Below, piece by piece: positions 34,798-43,745 of a stretch of 64,000 nt of DNA. The stretch lies in contig NZ_CP021112.1 of NCBI RefSeq assembly GCF_002119765.1, positions 3,714,501 to 3,778,500 on the forward strand. Direction: 5' to 3'. Source of the DNA: Pseudorhodoplanes sinuspersici (GTDB lineage: Bacteria; Pseudomonadota; Alphaproteobacteria; Rhizobiales; Xanthobacteraceae). How positions within the stretch are numbered: position 1 is the first letter of the stretch; each line of letters begins with the position of its first letter. The notes below the pieces were generated by a model. It worked only from the letters and a program-made list of their open reading frames with translations. It was not told the DNA's origin and ran no database searches. A program made the position numbers and the translations under genes.

Positions 34798-35241
34798 TTA
34801 CAGCACCCGGCTCACCGCGAGCGGCTGCGATGCACTTGCGCTCGGTCCGTTGGGCCGGCCGCTTGCGCTATAGGTGGACGGCGATGCTTTGCGCACCAGT
34901 TCATCCCAGACGCCACGAACGATCCCTTCGGAAACGGCGTGAGCGGTCGCCAGAACAGTCAGATTCATCTGCAGCGCAGCGTGGAATTCGCTGTGCTTGC
35001 GCTGCAGATAGTCGAGCGCATCCGGTTGCACGTCGGAAAGCTGCGAGCGGATCTCGTCGATTTTGGCTGCACTCATATAGTAGCGGTTCGCGAGATCGGT
35101 CTTCGCAACTTCGAGCCGCGAGGCTTCCGCGAGTTTGCCGGCGCGGACCAGCGACGTTTCCTGCTCGACGATGTGCACGATCGCATCCATTACGGCCGAC
35201 AGATTGGCCACGGCACTTTGCGGTTGAGGGGTTGCCGTCAT
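34798..35241 (-). CDS. FlgN-like flagellar export chaperone candidate
   Basis: 147 residues, almost wholly alpha-helical (AVMDAIVHIVEQETSLVRAG, KIDEIRSQLSDVQ, FHAALQMNLTVLATAH) with a disordered Ser-rich tail. Size, helical pattern and place directly after flgJ fit FlgN, which escorts the junction proteins FlgK and FlgL to the export gate. Sequence identity within this family is low, so the name rests mainly on context. The start overlaps the flgJ stop by 4 bp (ATGA), implying coupling. Confidence 0.6.
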   Translation of the reverse strand: MTATPQPQSAVANLSAVMDAIVHIVEQETSLVRAGKLAEASRLEVAKTDLANRYYMSAAKIDEIRSQLSDVQPDALDYLQRKHSEFHAALQMNLTVLATAHAVSEGIVRGVWDELVRKASPSTYSASGRPNGPSASASQPLAVSRVL

Positions 35242-35612
35242 GATTTATTCTCCATTGGCATTGGTTGCGCCGTGTTGTTGACGTCCTGCTGCCACATCAA
35301 GGTGCGATACACGTCTGATGCGATGCCGACGCCGCCCTTCTTGGCGAAGGACCTGGCATATTCATCGGTGAGAAAAGAGCGCCAGACACCGGTGGATTGA
35401 TCGCCGCCGAACGGGCCTTCACCGTCGATCGATGTGAACATCTGGCTGAACATCGAGTTCAGAAACACCGCTTCGAAATCCTGTGCGGCGTTCATCGCCT
35501 TCTCGTTGACGCCGCCGAGGTTGTTGGCCGCGCCGCTTTCTTTCTGCGCCGAGAGGAGGGCGTAAGCGGACTTCACGCTCGACGCCGCACTCATGTCGAT
35601 GCTGGATGCCAT
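35238..35612 (-). CDS. flgJ: rod-binding protein FlgJ (N-terminal type)
   Basis: 124 residues. It contains AAQDFEAVFLNSMFSQMF and STGVWRSFLTDEYARSFAKK, the rod-binding domain of FlgJ. The muramidase domain of enterobacterial FlgJ is absent, as is usual in alphaproteobacteria, where a separate hydrolase opens the cell wall. The ATG at 35612 shares one base with the TGA of flgI (TGATG), so translation is coupled. An alternative GTG one codon earlier makes no real difference. Confidence 0.9.
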   Translation of the reverse strand: MASSIDMSAASSVKSAYALLSAQKESGAANNLGGVNEKAMNAAQDFEAVFLNSMFSQMFTSIDGEGPFGGDQSTGVWRSFLTDEYARSFAKKGGVGIASDVYRTLMWQQDVNNTAQPMPMENKS

Positions 35613-36751
35613 CACATCACCTCGATATCGGCCTGGATCGCGCCTGCCGCTTTGATGGCTTGCAGGATGGCGATGAGATCGCGTGGGCTAAGGCCAAGAG
35701 CATTCAGGCCATCGACGAGTTGCTGCAGCGAGACACCTTCTTTCACGATCGCGAGCTGCTTGCCGTCTTCCTGCACGCCGACCTTGGTGCGTGGCACGAC
35801 CACGGTTTCTCCCATCGAGAAGGGTGCGGGCTGACTGACCTGCGGCGCTTCCGCAATCGTGACGGTGAGGTTGCCTTGCGCCACCGCGACTGTGGACACA
35901 CGCACGTCGCGTCCCATCACGATCACGCCCGAGCGTTCGTCAATGACGATGCGGGCAGAGATGTCCGGCTCAATCCGCAATTGCTCGATTTCGGTGAGCA
36001 GGGCGACGATATTGGTGTCGCTCTTGCCGGGGAGGGTGATCTGCACGGTCGATTGATCGAGGGGCTCGGCGGTAGCAGAGCCCATGAAATCGTTGATCGC
36101 TGCGGCGATGCGTTTAGCTGTCGTCAGATCGCCGTTGCGCAATGCGAGGCGGATCTTGTCCATGCGGTTGAGCTGGAAGTCGATCTCGCGCTCGATGATC
36201 GCGCCGTTGGAAATGCGCCCCACTGTTGGCACACCGCGTACGATCTTGGCGGCCTCGCCTTCGGCCTGGAAGCCGGCAATGGCCAGCGAGCCCTGCGCGA
36301 CGGCATAGACGTTGCCGTCGGCGCCGAGCAGCGGCGTGACCAGCAGCGTGCCGCCCTGCAGGCTCTTGGAATCGCCGAGAGCCGACACGGTGACGTCGAT
36401 ACGCGTGCCCTGCGTGCCGAATGGCGGCAGGTTTGCGGTGACCATGACTGCGGCGACATTACCCGTGCGCAGTTGCTGGCCGCGGATGTTGACGCCGAGG
36501 CGTTCCAGCATCGCTTGCAGCGACTGGCGGGTGAACGGGATATTGTTAAGCGTATCGCCGGTGCCGTTGAGGCCGACCACGAGGCCATAACCGATCAACT
36601 GGTTCTGACGCACGCCTTCTATATTGGCGAGATCCTTGATGCGCGAGGCGGCGCTTACCGCTTCACCCATCCCGATCAACGTCAAAGCAAACACTAGAAC
36701 GCACCGCACGGTGCGGGTAACTGCAAATGTCCTCGACATCATGCTCCCCAT
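35612..36751 (-). CDS. flgI: flagellar P-ring protein FlgI
   Basis: 379 residues with a signal peptide (CVLVFALTLIGMGEAVSAAS). The mature start RIKDLANIEGVRQNQLIGYGLVVGLNGTGD and the whole length match FlgI, the periplasmic ring around the rod in peptidoglycan. The start is one of 36751, 36742 or 36739; all are in the same frame and give a valid signal. It leads flgI-flgJ-flgN on the minus strand. A sigma-54-like site lies 28 bp upstream, and two ftr-like palindromes are centred 91 and 110 bp from it. Confidence 0.95.
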   Translation of the reverse strand: MGSMMSRTFAVTRTVRCVLVFALTLIGMGEAVSAASRIKDLANIEGVRQNQLIGYGLVVGLNGTGDTLNNIPFTRQSLQAMLERLGVNIRGQQLRTGNVAAVMVTANLPPFGTQGTRIDVTVSALGDSKSLQGGTLLVTPLLGADGNVYAVAQGSLAIAGFQAEGEAAKIVRGVPTVGRISNGAIIEREIDFQLNRMDKIRLALRNGDLTTAKRIAAAINDFMGSATAEPLDQSTVQITLPGKSDTNIVALLTEIEQLRIEPDISARIVIDERSGVIVMGRDVRVSTVAVAQGNLTVTIAEAPQVSQPAPFSMGETVVVPRTKVGVQEDGKQLAIVKEGVSLQQLVDGLNALGLSPRDLIAILQAIKAAGAIQADIEVM

Positions 36752-36778
36752 GAGAGTCGGACTCTTGCGGTGTGTAAT

Positions 36779-36793
36779 GCCAGCGCCGTGCCA
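36779..36793 (-). promoter_or_regulatory. candidate sigma-54 element for flgI operon
   Basis: The minus strand reads TGGCACGGCGCTGGC: the -24 half is a perfect TGGCAC and the -12 half keeps GC but has TGGC for TTGC. Predicted initiation would be near 36767, leaving a short leader before flgI. Confidence 0.6.
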
Positions 36794-36869
36794 GACGCCG
36801 TCGGGCAGTCAACGCATTGATCTCAAATGATTTTCAATAACCCTCGTGGGGTTGCGAGCGAAAGCGACG

Positions 36870-36903
36870 CGGCAGGGCCTGCCGTGCCCGGCATCTTTTG
36901 CCC
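36870..36903. promoter_or_regulatory. tandem ftr-like palindromes between flgI and fliX
   Basis: CGGCA-GGGCC-TGCCG (36870-36884, perfect) and CGGCA-TCTTT-TGCCC (36889-36903) lie 4 bp apart. Their centres are 91 and 110 bp upstream of the flgI sigma-54-like site, on the same geometry as at flgE and flgF. Confidence 0.6.
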
Positions 36904-36909
36904 GGCACA

Positions 36910-36925
36910 TTTACCCGTGATTAAC
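36910..36925 (+). promoter_or_regulatory. CtrA-like box before fliX
   Basis: TTTA-CCCGTGA-TTAAC matches the CtrA motif TTAA-N7-TTAAC at all but one position and lies 23 bp before the fliX start. Confidence 0.5.
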
Positions 36926-36947
36926 CATAAAGGTCGATGCTGTGCTC

Positions 36948-37358
36948 ATGCGTATCTCAGCAAGCTCAGCGTCAGCCGTTGCCCGGGACACATCCGTCGC
37001 CCGCCGCGCGATTGCAGGCTCATTTTCTCTGGCAGATGGAATGGGCGCCCCGCCGCGCATCGGCGTCAGCCAGTTGAAGGGGATCGGGGGGATCGACACC
37101 CTGATGGCGCTTCAGGGCCTCGATGATGCGACGGAACGTCGGAAACGGGCGGTTCGCAAGGGACGGGGTGCGCTCGATGCGCTGGAAAGCCTGAAAGTGG
37201 GTCTGCTTTCGGGCGACCTCGACCAGAGCACACTCAACCGGCTCCGGGCGATTTCGAAAGATCTGAGCGAGCCGACGGGGGATTCGGGGCTCGACGGCGT
37301 TCTCGCCGAAATCGACCTGCGCGTGCAGGTGGAAATTGCCAAGTTATCCCGGCGGTGA
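36948..37358 (+). CDS. fliX: flagellar assembly regulator FliX
   Basis: 136 residues from ATG 36948 (MRISASSA). The C-terminal half (LMALQGLDDATERRKRAVRKGRGALDALESL) matches FliX, an alphaproteobacterial protein that couples early basal-body assembly to FlbD activity in Caulobacter. A GTG two codons earlier is possible but less typical. It is divergent from flgI, and the shared gap holds the ftr-like pair. Its presence makes an FlbD-type circuit in this organism more plausible. Confidence 0.88.
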   Translation: MRISASSASAVARDTSVARRAIAGSFSLADGMGAPPRIGVSQLKGIGGIDTLMALQGLDDATERRKRAVRKGRGALDALESLKVGLLSGDLDQSTLNRLRAISKDLSEPTGDSGLDGVLAEIDLRVQVEIAKLSRR

Positions 37359-37524
37359 AACTTTAGGCATGAACTGACCGCAAAAACACAAGCGATTCCA
37401 AGTACATATTATGACAGCCCCGAAAAACCGGTTAATAAATCGATATTGTCGGGAGAGGGCTCTCCGGCTATAAGCTCGCCGCCGCGAGGGGTGACTTCGA
37501 CTTCGCGTCTGCGGGAGTGATGGA

Positions 37525-37938
37525 ATGCCGGCCAAGCTCAAGGACTACCGGCCCAGCGACAAAGAGCCTTTCATGAACGAGAAGCAGCGCGAATATTTTC
37601 GCGCCAAGCTCCTCTCCTGGAAGGAAGATATCTTGAAAGAAGCGCGTGAGACGCTTCAGCATCTGCAAGATGAAAATCAGAATCATCCAGATCTTGCAGA
37701 TCGCGCGTCGTCGGAAACGGACCGGTCTATTGAATTGCGGGCGAGAGATCGCCAGAGAAAACTGATCGCAAAAATTGATGCCGCCTTGGCGCGGATCGAC
37801 GACGGCAGCTACGGCTATTGCGAGGAGACCGGGGAACCGATCTCGTTGCGGCGGCTGGAGGCACGGCCGATTGCGACGTTGTCGATCGAGGCACAGGAGC
37901 GGCATGAGCGCCGCGAGCGGGTCTATCGCGACGATTAG
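37525..37938 (+). CDS. dksA: DksA-family RNA polymerase regulator with reduced zinc site
   Basis: 137 residues. The N-terminal coiled coil (residues 17-90) carries the tip motif DLADRA (D56, D59, A61), used to reach the polymerase catalytic centre with ppGpp. Of the four zinc cysteines of E. coli DksA only C99 remains; the other positions are T102, S120 and A123. Such single-cysteine forms are known in alphaproteobacteria and can be functional. It follows fliX by 166 bp and may have its own promoter. DksA controls rRNA, amino-acid and often flagellar genes during starvation. Confidence 0.92.
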   Translation: MPAKLKDYRPSDKEPFMNEKQREYFRAKLLSWKEDILKEARETLQHLQDENQNHPDLADRASSETDRSIELRARDRQRKLIAKIDAALARIDDGSYGYCEETGEPISLRRLEARPIATLSIEAQERHERRERVYRDD

Positions 37939-38126
37939 GCGGAAAGCCGAAAAAGCGCACGGATTCTATCGAAATCGTGCGTTGAACTTTTGAGAATCCG
38001 CTGCGAATCAAGCGGAATCCTCCGGAATCTTTCGGAGGCGGGCGCTCCTCCGATGCGCCAAGTTGACAAGCGCTGACACTTGCATGCACGACCGTAATCG
38101 CGGTCGTGCGGGCCGTCGGAGAGATC

Positions 38127-39935
38127 ATGGCGGCGGCCGAAAACGGAAATGAGCTGATCCAGGTGGTTGCGCTGCTTGGAGCTGGCGTGGTCGCCGTCCC
38201 GATCTTCAAGCGGCTCGGCCTCGGCTCGGTGCTCGGCTATTTGACCGCCGGCCTGATCATCGGCCCGTATGGGCTCGGTCTTTTCACCCATCCACAAGCC
38301 ATCCTGCATGTCGCCGAACTCGGCGTCGTCATGTTCCTGTTCGTGATCGGGCTGGAGATGCAGCCATCGCGGCTGTGGAGCCTGCGCGGCGAGATTTTCG
38401 GGCTGGGCGCCGCGCAGGTCGGCTTCTGCGGCGCCTTGCTGACCGCTATCGGCCTTGCGTTGGGCCTGGCGCCGGTGGTCGCATTTTTCGCAGCGATGGG
38501 TTTCGTTCTGACCTCGACCGCCGTGGTGATGCAGGTGCTCAACGAGCGCGGCGACACGTCGACGCCGGAAGGCCAGCGCATGGTGTCGATCCTGCTGCTC
38601 GAAGATCTCGCGATCGTGCCGCTGCTGGCCTTGGTCGCGTTGCTGGCGCCGGGGGCCGGCGAGGGCGGCGCGACGTCGGGCTGGATCGCGGTGCTGATCG
38701 CGGCTGCCGCTGTGGCGGCGCTGCTGGCGGCCGGCCGCTGGTTGCTCAATCCGATGTTCCGCCTGCTGGCGGATGCACAAGCTCGCGAGGTGATGACAGC
38801 GGCGGCGTTGCTGGTGGTGCTGGGTGCAGCGCTCGTCATGCAGATGTCCGGGCTGTCGATGGCCATGGGTGCATTTCTGGCCGGCGTGTTGCTGTCGGAA
38901 TCGACCTTCCGGCATCAGCTCGAAGCCGACATCGAACCGTTCCGCGGCATTCTGCTGGGTCTGTTCTTCATCAGTGTCGGCATGTCGCTCGATCTGGCGG
39001 TGATGGCGACCGCTTGGCACATCATTATCGCCACCGTGTTCGCCTATATGATCGCCAAAGCCATTGGCATCTATCTGACGGCCCGCCTGTTTCGGGCACC
39101 ACACGCAGAAGCGCTTTATCGCGCAGCCTTGTTCGCCCAGGGCGGTGAGTTTGCTTTCGTGCTCTACGCAGCGGCCACCAATGCCGGGATCTTCACCGGT
39201 CTGATCAATGCGACGCTCACCGCGGCGATCATCATCTCGATGGCGCTGACGCCGTTCCTGGTCATCGCATTGCGTTGGCTCCTGCCGGCGCGCGAGCAAT
39301 CCTTCGACGGTGTGGAAGAGGCGCACGACCTGTCCGGCAGCGTGCTGATCATCGGCTTCGGCCGTTTCGGTCAGGTGGTGAGCCAATCATTCCTCGCACG
39401 CGGCTTCGATGTGACGATCATCGATACCGATACCGAGATGATCCGCAGCGCCGCCGATTTCGGTTTCAAGGTCTATTACGGCGACGGCGCGCGGCTTGAT
39501 CTCCTGGAGGCGTCAGGTGCCCGCACGGCCAAGCTGATCGCGGTCTGTGTCGATCATCGCGAGACAGCAACACGGATCACCGAACTTGTTCTGGCGGAGT
39601 TTCCACAGACGATCTTGATGGTACGGTCCTACGATCGCGAGCACGCCCTCGAACTCGTTCACAAGGGGCTCGACATCCAGATCCGCGAGACCTTCGAATC
39701 TGCCATGAAATTCGGTGAGGAAGGCCTGCGCCAGCTTGGTGTGCCCGATGAGGAAGCGGCCGAGACCATCGAAGATCTGCGGCGGCGTGATGCCGAGCGC
39801 TTCGCGCTTGAACTGGCCGGCGGTTTCGGTGCAGGCATTGATATGCTGCACGGCAACGTGCCGAAGCCGACACCATTCACCAAGCCGAAGCGCGCCGGCC
39901 GCGTCATGGCCGAGCCGCCGGTGGATGAGGTATAG
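38127..39935 (+). CDS. Kef-type (CPA2) cation/proton antiporter with RCK domain
   Basis: 602 residues. About 12 transmembrane helices (residues 8-385) form the monovalent cation:proton antiporter-2 fold, with the typical FVIGLEMQPSRLW and AQGGEFAFVL segments. From residue 405 the TrkA-N (RCK) domain has IIGFGRFGQVVSQSF, a nucleotide-binding loop, and DTDTEMI. It exports potassium or other cations for pH or electrophile stress. GGAGAG precedes ATG 38127; a GTG at 38106 is the alternative. No KefF/KefG-type subunit is adjacent. It lies within the flagellar region but has no known flagellar role. Confidence 0.88.
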   Translation: MAAAENGNELIQVVALLGAGVVAVPIFKRLGLGSVLGYLTAGLIIGPYGLGLFTHPQAILHVAELGVVMFLFVIGLEMQPSRLWSLRGEIFGLGAAQVGFCGALLTAIGLALGLAPVVAFFAAMGFVLTSTAVVMQVLNERGDTSTPEGQRMVSILLLEDLAIVPLLALVALLAPGAGEGGATSGWIAVLIAAAAVAALLAAGRWLLNPMFRLLADAQAREVMTAAALLVVLGAALVMQMSGLSMAMGAFLAGVLLSESTFRHQLEADIEPFRGILLGLFFISVGMSLDLAVMATAWHIIIATVFAYMIAKAIGIYLTARLFRAPHAEALYRAALFAQGGEFAFVLYAAATNAGIFTGLINATLTAAIIISMALTPFLVIALRWLLPAREQSFDGVEEAHDLSGSVLIIGFGRFGQVVSQSFLARGFDVTIIDTDTEMIRSAADFGFKVYYGDGARLDLLEASGARTAKLIAVCVDHRETATRITELVLAEFPQTILMVRSYDREHALELVHKGLDIQIRETFESAMKFGEEGLRQLGVPDEEAAETIEDLRRRDAERFALELAGGFGAGIDMLHGNVPKPTPFTKPKRAGRVMAEPPVDEV

Positions 39936-39940
39936 CGGTT

Positions 39941-40228
39941 CTACGCGCCGCGGCGCATCAGATACCAGGCGGCGAGAGCGGGGATTCCGAAGATCGGAAT
40001 AAGCGCACCGATCTCGTTGATCAGCGGGATACCGGCGCGGAAGTGGCCGTAAAGCCCATTGGCGATCGAAAGAACCAGCCAGACCCAGATGAAGATCTTC
40101 GCGCCGTCAAAAGACTGGCCGATCAATGTTGGCCCGAAATGCATGATTGCAAGCAGGACGAGACCTGCGACGGTGACCATCAGAATATGCATCGTGAAAG
40201 TATACTCCGGAACCGGCGATACGTTCAT
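39941..40228 (-). CDS. small hypothetical inner-membrane protein
   Basis: 95 residues from ATG 40228 with three hydrophobic segments (about residues 13-35, 43-60 and 68-88). The middle contains FDGAKIFIWVWLVLSIANGLYGH. No family is assigned. The longer ORF start at 40348 adds Arg-rich sequence that overlaps a terminator and is rejected. It converges with the Kef-type gene with a 5-bp gap. It may be co-transcribed with nothing, because a terminator separates it from flgH. Confidence 0.6.
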   Translation of the reverse strand: MNVSPVPEYTFTMHILMVTVAGLVLLAIMHFGPTLIGQSFDGAKIFIWVWLVLSIANGLYGHFRAGIPLINEIGALIPIFGIPALAAWYLMRRGA

Positions 40229-40249
40229 AATAGCCAGCTTGCCTTTGCA

Positions 40250-40295
40250 CAAAAATAAGCGCGGCCTCCGGCATGGGGAGCATACCGGAGGCCGC
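40250..40295 (-). terminator. intrinsic terminator after flgH
   Basis: Hairpin GCGGCCTCCGG / CCGGAGGCCGC with a 13-base loop, followed on the minus strand by TTATTTTT. A second hairpin (CGTCGTCCGG / CCGGACGACG, 40303-40330) lies between it and flgH. Confidence 0.85.
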
Positions 40296-40375
40296 GTCGT
40301 GCCGTCGTCCGGTGCGCGCGCCGGACGACGTGGGAGCTTTTCCCACACCCCGCAAACAGGGTGAGGTCACGAGAG

Positions 40376-41134
40376 TTAGAACGGCAGGATAATATCGAGC
40401 ACCTGCTGGCCGTAGCGTGGCTGCTGCAGATCGGTGATCTGACCGCGTCCGCCATAGGCGATGCGGGCCTGCGCGATCTTGGTCGAGTCGATGGTGTTGT
40501 CGCTTTCAATGTCTTCGGGCCGGACGACACCGGCGACGATCAACTCCCGGACTTCGAAATTGACGCGTATTTCCTGCCGGCCCTCGATCACCATGTTGCC
40601 GTTCGGCAGAAGCTGAGTGACAACGCCGGCAATGTTGGTCGAGATTTCGTCCTTTCGGTCGATCGTGCCTTTGCCGTCGCTCGTAGCGGTCGAGTCTGTG
40701 TTGACCATGACGCCGGGAACCACGACCTTGTTGAACACCGGCAATTTCTTGTTGCCGAAGAATGCTCCGACATTGACGTCTTCGGCGCCCTTGCGGGTGC
40801 GTTGGGTTTCGTTCTCGACCGTCGCCTTGTCGTTGAACTTCACTTTCACCGTCAGGATGTCGCCAACCTGATGCGCACGCTGATCCTTGAAGAAGGCGCG
40901 CGAACCGTTTCGCCACAGTGAATTCGGATTATACGATGCCGGTTGCGGCATGGGCATCGGCATCTGAACCGGCCTGTATCCGGCCACCGTTGTCGGATTT
41001 TCGATCGGCGACAACGGCGGTTGTTGACCAAGCGTCGCGACCCGGTCGAACGCCGCACATCCGGACAGCAAGGCGGCCATGCCAACAACTGCGCTCAAGG
41101 TTCGAAAGGGAGGCGAGAATACGACGGATACCAT
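40376..41134 (-). CDS. flgH: flagellar L-ring lipoprotein FlgH
   Basis: 252 residues with a lipoprotein signal ending LLSGC, so the mature protein is acylated and sits in the outer membrane as the L-ring. The body (SLWRNGSRAFFKDQRAHQVGD, NIAGVVTQLLPNGNMVIEG) is typical FlgH. An ATG at 41134 and a GTG at 41143 are both possible starts; both keep the lipobox. It ends the flgF-flgG-flgA-flgH operon, 15 bp after flgA. Confidence 0.95.
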   Translation of the reverse strand: MVSVVFSPPFRTLSAVVGMAALLSGCAAFDRVATLGQQPPLSPIENPTTVAGYRPVQMPMPMPQPASYNPNSLWRNGSRAFFKDQRAHQVGDILTVKVKFNDKATVENETQRTRKGAEDVNVGAFFGNKKLPVFNKVVVPGVMVNTDSTATSDGKGTIDRKDEISTNIAGVVTQLLPNGNMVIEGRQEIRVNFEVRELIVAGVVRPEDIESDNTIDSTKIAQARIAYGGRGQITDLQQPRYGQQVLDIILPF

Positions 41135-41149
41135 GGAACTCACTCTGCC

Positions 41150-42142
41150 TTATCGTCCCGCTGCGAGTGCGGAAACCTGTTGATGGGAGGCTTGGTTGAT
41201 CGTGGCGCTGACGACGCGCGGTGTAAGCGACGTCACGGTGACCTGACCGTGGCCGCTGACGACGCCTTGCACGGTGCGTTTGGACTGGACGTTCGTAATA
41301 TTGACCGTGTCACCGAGTGCGCCGCCGTCTTCGGCCTTGCCGCGAACGGTGAGGGTGATACCCGGCACCTGATAGTGAAGCACGACAGGTTCGCCGCGTT
41401 TGACCAAGAGCGGCTTGGCGAGATCCCCGCTGCGGATCGGCTGGCCTGGTCGCAATGCTTGCTGGATCGCCATGCCGATGGCGGCTGCCGGGTCGCGGAT
41501 GGGTTCGCCCTGGGTTTCGGCCTTCGAGCGCTTTTCGATCGTCACGTCTGAGGCGCGCAGGATGTCACCGCGATTCAAAGTCCGCGTTGCGACCAGCGTG
41601 TCATAGGCTTCGCCGGCCGTGCCGGTGATGCGAGCCGGCTTTTCATCGTCAGTTTTGAATTCAATGTCGAAGCGTCCGCTGCGTTCAAGGCTGATACGTA
41701 GCGGCATCAGCGGTCCGGTCTCGGAAGGGTCGACATGGATCGATTGCAACGGCGTGTCGGCAATGATGGCGACGTTGGTCGGATCGGCAATGCGCATCCG
41801 CGCGGAGAGAAGCTCGGCAATGCGGCTGCGGATTTCCGTGGCTTCGATGATGCGGCTCGCGCGCGTGACCGAAATCTGCGACAGGCCGCCGGTATTGACG
41901 CCGAGGACATCGTGCGGACGAAGCGCCTCCAGCACGCGTGCGGTCGGCACCGTTCCTGTTTCGCCAAGATCTGGCGCGCGGAAGACTGCAATCTTCGCCT
42001 TGAATGGAGAAGCGTTCTCCACCAGATCGCCAATACGGACGAGATCGCTCGAGACCTCGACGCTGGCCCGCAGCACGGGCGTCTGTGCGGCGGCTGCGGT
42101 GGCGGTGAACGCGAACAATGCAAGGATGGCCAGGCGCTTCAT
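41150..42142 (-). CDS. flgA: P-ring assembly chaperone FlgA
   Basis: 330 residues with a signal peptide (MKRLAILALFAFTATAAAAQ). The C-terminal SAF-like part (RTLNRGDILRASDVTIEKR, QALRPGQPIRSGDL) and the end match FlgA, the periplasmic chaperone for FlgI polymerisation. It is longer than E. coli FlgA (219 residues) because of an N-terminal domain of about 100 residues, typical of rhizobial forms. It lies 12 bp after flgG in the operon. Confidence 0.92.
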   Translation of the reverse strand: MKRLAILALFAFTATAAAAQTPVLRASVEVSSDLVRIGDLVENASPFKAKIAVFRAPDLGETGTVPTARVLEALRPHDVLGVNTGGLSQISVTRASRIIEATEIRSRIAELLSARMRIADPTNVAIIADTPLQSIHVDPSETGPLMPLRISLERSGRFDIEFKTDDEKPARITGTAGEAYDTLVATRTLNRGDILRASDVTIEKRSKAETQGEPIRDPAAAIGMAIQQALRPGQPIRSGDLAKPLLVKRGEPVVLHYQVPGITLTVRGKAEDGGALGDTVNITNVQSKRTVQGVVSGHGQVTVTSLTPRVVSATINQASHQQVSALAAGR

Positions 42143-42154
42143 TGCGGTCGCTCC

Positions 42155-42943
42155 TTATCGCATCATGCCGGACGTCGACTGCAGCATCTGATCCGCTGCG
42201 GTGACGACCTTGGCGTTCATTTCGTAGGCGCGCTGCGCGGCGATCAGATCGGAGATCTCGCTGACCGCTTCCACATTGGCCTGTTCGAGCGCGTTCTGCA
42301 TCAGATTGCCGAAGCTGAGCGTCCCTGGTGTCCCCAGTTGTGGCGTGCCCGATGACGGTGTCTCGAGATACAGGTTGTCGCCGATGCCTTGCAGGCCCGA
42401 CTTGTTCATGAACATCGCGATCTGGATCTGGCCGATCTGCGTTGGCGTTGTCGTTCCCGCCGGCGTCACCATCACCTGGCCCTGCGCATTCACCGTAAAG
42501 CCGGTTGAGTTCTGCGGAACCGTGATGGCGGGTTCGATCAGGTAGCCTTGTGCGGTGACGAGGCGGCCGGTTGCATCGACAGCAAATGAGCCGTCGCGCG
42601 TATAAGCCGTGCGTCCGTCCGGCATCGTGATCGGAAAGAAACCTTCACCGCGGATGGCGATGTCGTGCTCTTTTCCGGTTGTTATCGGCGTGCCTTGCGT
42701 CATGAGACGCGGCGTGCCGACGGTTTTCACGCCCGACCCGAGCTCGATGCCGGAAGGCAGAATATTGCCTTGCTCCGACGTCTGTGTGCCGACGCGGCGC
42801 ACGTGTTCGTAAAGCAGGTCCTGAAATTCCGCGCGCTGGCGCTTGTAGCCAGTGGTGCGCATGTTGGCGATGTTGTTGGAGATGACCTGAACGTTGAGTT
42901 CCTGGGCCATCATTCCGGTTGCCGCAGTATGCAAAGCTCGCAT
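42155..42943 (-). CDS. flgG: distal rod protein FlgG
   Basis: 262 residues. The start MRALHTAATGMMAQELNVQV, the motif SNNIANMRTTGYKR and the C-terminus LIAAQRAYEMNAKVVTAADQML define FlgG, the main distal rod subunit, exported without a cleaved signal. The length equals the E. coli protein (260), so the rod geometry is conserved. It is 15 bp after flgF and 12 bp before flgA. Confidence 0.96.
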   Translation of the reverse strand: MRALHTAATGMMAQELNVQVISNNIANMRTTGYKRQRAEFQDLLYEHVRRVGTQTSEQGNILPSGIELGSGVKTVGTPRLMTQGTPITTGKEHDIAIRGEGFFPITMPDGRTAYTRDGSFAVDATGRLVTAQGYLIEPAITVPQNSTGFTVNAQGQVMVTPAGTTTPTQIGQIQIAMFMNKSGLQGIGDNLYLETPSSGTPQLGTPGTLSFGNLMQNALEQANVEAVSEISDLIAAQRAYEMNAKVVTAADQMLQSTSGMMR

Positions 42944-42958
42944 GATGTTTCCTCGAAA

Positions 42959-43705
42959 TTAGGCCGGGACTTCGGCAAGACGCTCGATCGACGATTTCCG
43001 CATGTCGCCGTGTTGCTGCAGCAACGTAGCTGTTTGCGTATAGGCACGGGTGACCTCGATGAGCCGTGTCATCTCGACGATACCCTTGACGTTGGATTGC
43101 TCGATCGAACCCTGGATCACGTGCGGAAGCTGCGATGCCTGCGGGACGACGCCGTTCGGAGCGGAGAATGTTGAGAAGCCGTCCTTCCGCAGACGCTGAG
43201 CATCTTCGAATGAGACTAGGCGGAGTTTGCCGCGTGTGCCGTCCGGCACGGCGATTGTTCCGTCGCGATTGATGATGATATCCTTGTCGTCGGTCTGGAA
43301 CTGGATCGGGCCTGCTTCGCCCATCACGCGATAGCCCTGGCTCGTCACGAGTTCGCCCGTGCTATTGATCTGGAACGAGCCGTTGCGCGTGTAACGTTCT
43401 CCCTGCGGCGTCTGGACGACGAAGAAATCCTTGCCGTCGATTGCAACATCGAGTGGATTGCCGGTCTGCCGCAGTGGCCCTTGAGTCAGGTCGTGCCAGG
43501 TCGCGCGGTCATGCACGTAGGACAGTTTGCTGTGCTTCCCCGGAAACCCGTCATGCCGGGCCTTCGGCATGACGTATTCTTCAAAGACCGCCGTATCGCC
43601 CTTGAAACCCGTCGTGTTGATGTTGGCGACGTTGTTCGAAACCACGTCGAGTTCGCGACGCAATGCCATTTGCCGCGACAACCCGATGAGGGACGCATTT
43701 GCCAT
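42959..43705 (-). CDS. flgF: proximal rod protein FlgF
   Basis: 248 residues from ATG 43705 (GGGAG upstream), starting MANASLIGLSRQMALRRELD. The rod motif is VSNNVANINTTGFKG, and the C-terminus has LIEVTRAYTQTATLL. FlgF is a proximal rod subunit exported by the flagellar system. It leads the flgF-flgG-flgA-flgH operon. The leader has a perfect inverted repeat, a sigma-54-like element and, about 100 bp further up, an ftr-like site. Confidence 0.95.
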   Translation of the reverse strand: MANASLIGLSRQMALRRELDVVSNNVANINTTGFKGDTAVFEEYVMPKARHDGFPGKHSKLSYVHDRATWHDLTQGPLRQTGNPLDVAIDGKDFFVVQTPQGERYTRNGSFQINSTGELVTSQGYRVMGEAGPIQFQTDDKDIIINRDGTIAVPDGTRGKLRLVSFEDAQRLRKDGFSTFSAPNGVVPQASQLPHVIQGSIEQSNVKGIVEMTRLIEVTRAYTQTATLLQQHGDMRKSSIERLAEVPA

Positions 43706-43745
43706 AGTCCGACTCCCCAAATGACGGCCGGATCGCGCCCTCCCA

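Noticed and set aside
37935-39386. 483-residue minus-strand frame opposite the Kef-type antiporter
   Set aside because: Its composition (His/Gln/Arg-rich) is typical of antisense to a membrane protein gene, and the plus-strand gene is unmistakable.
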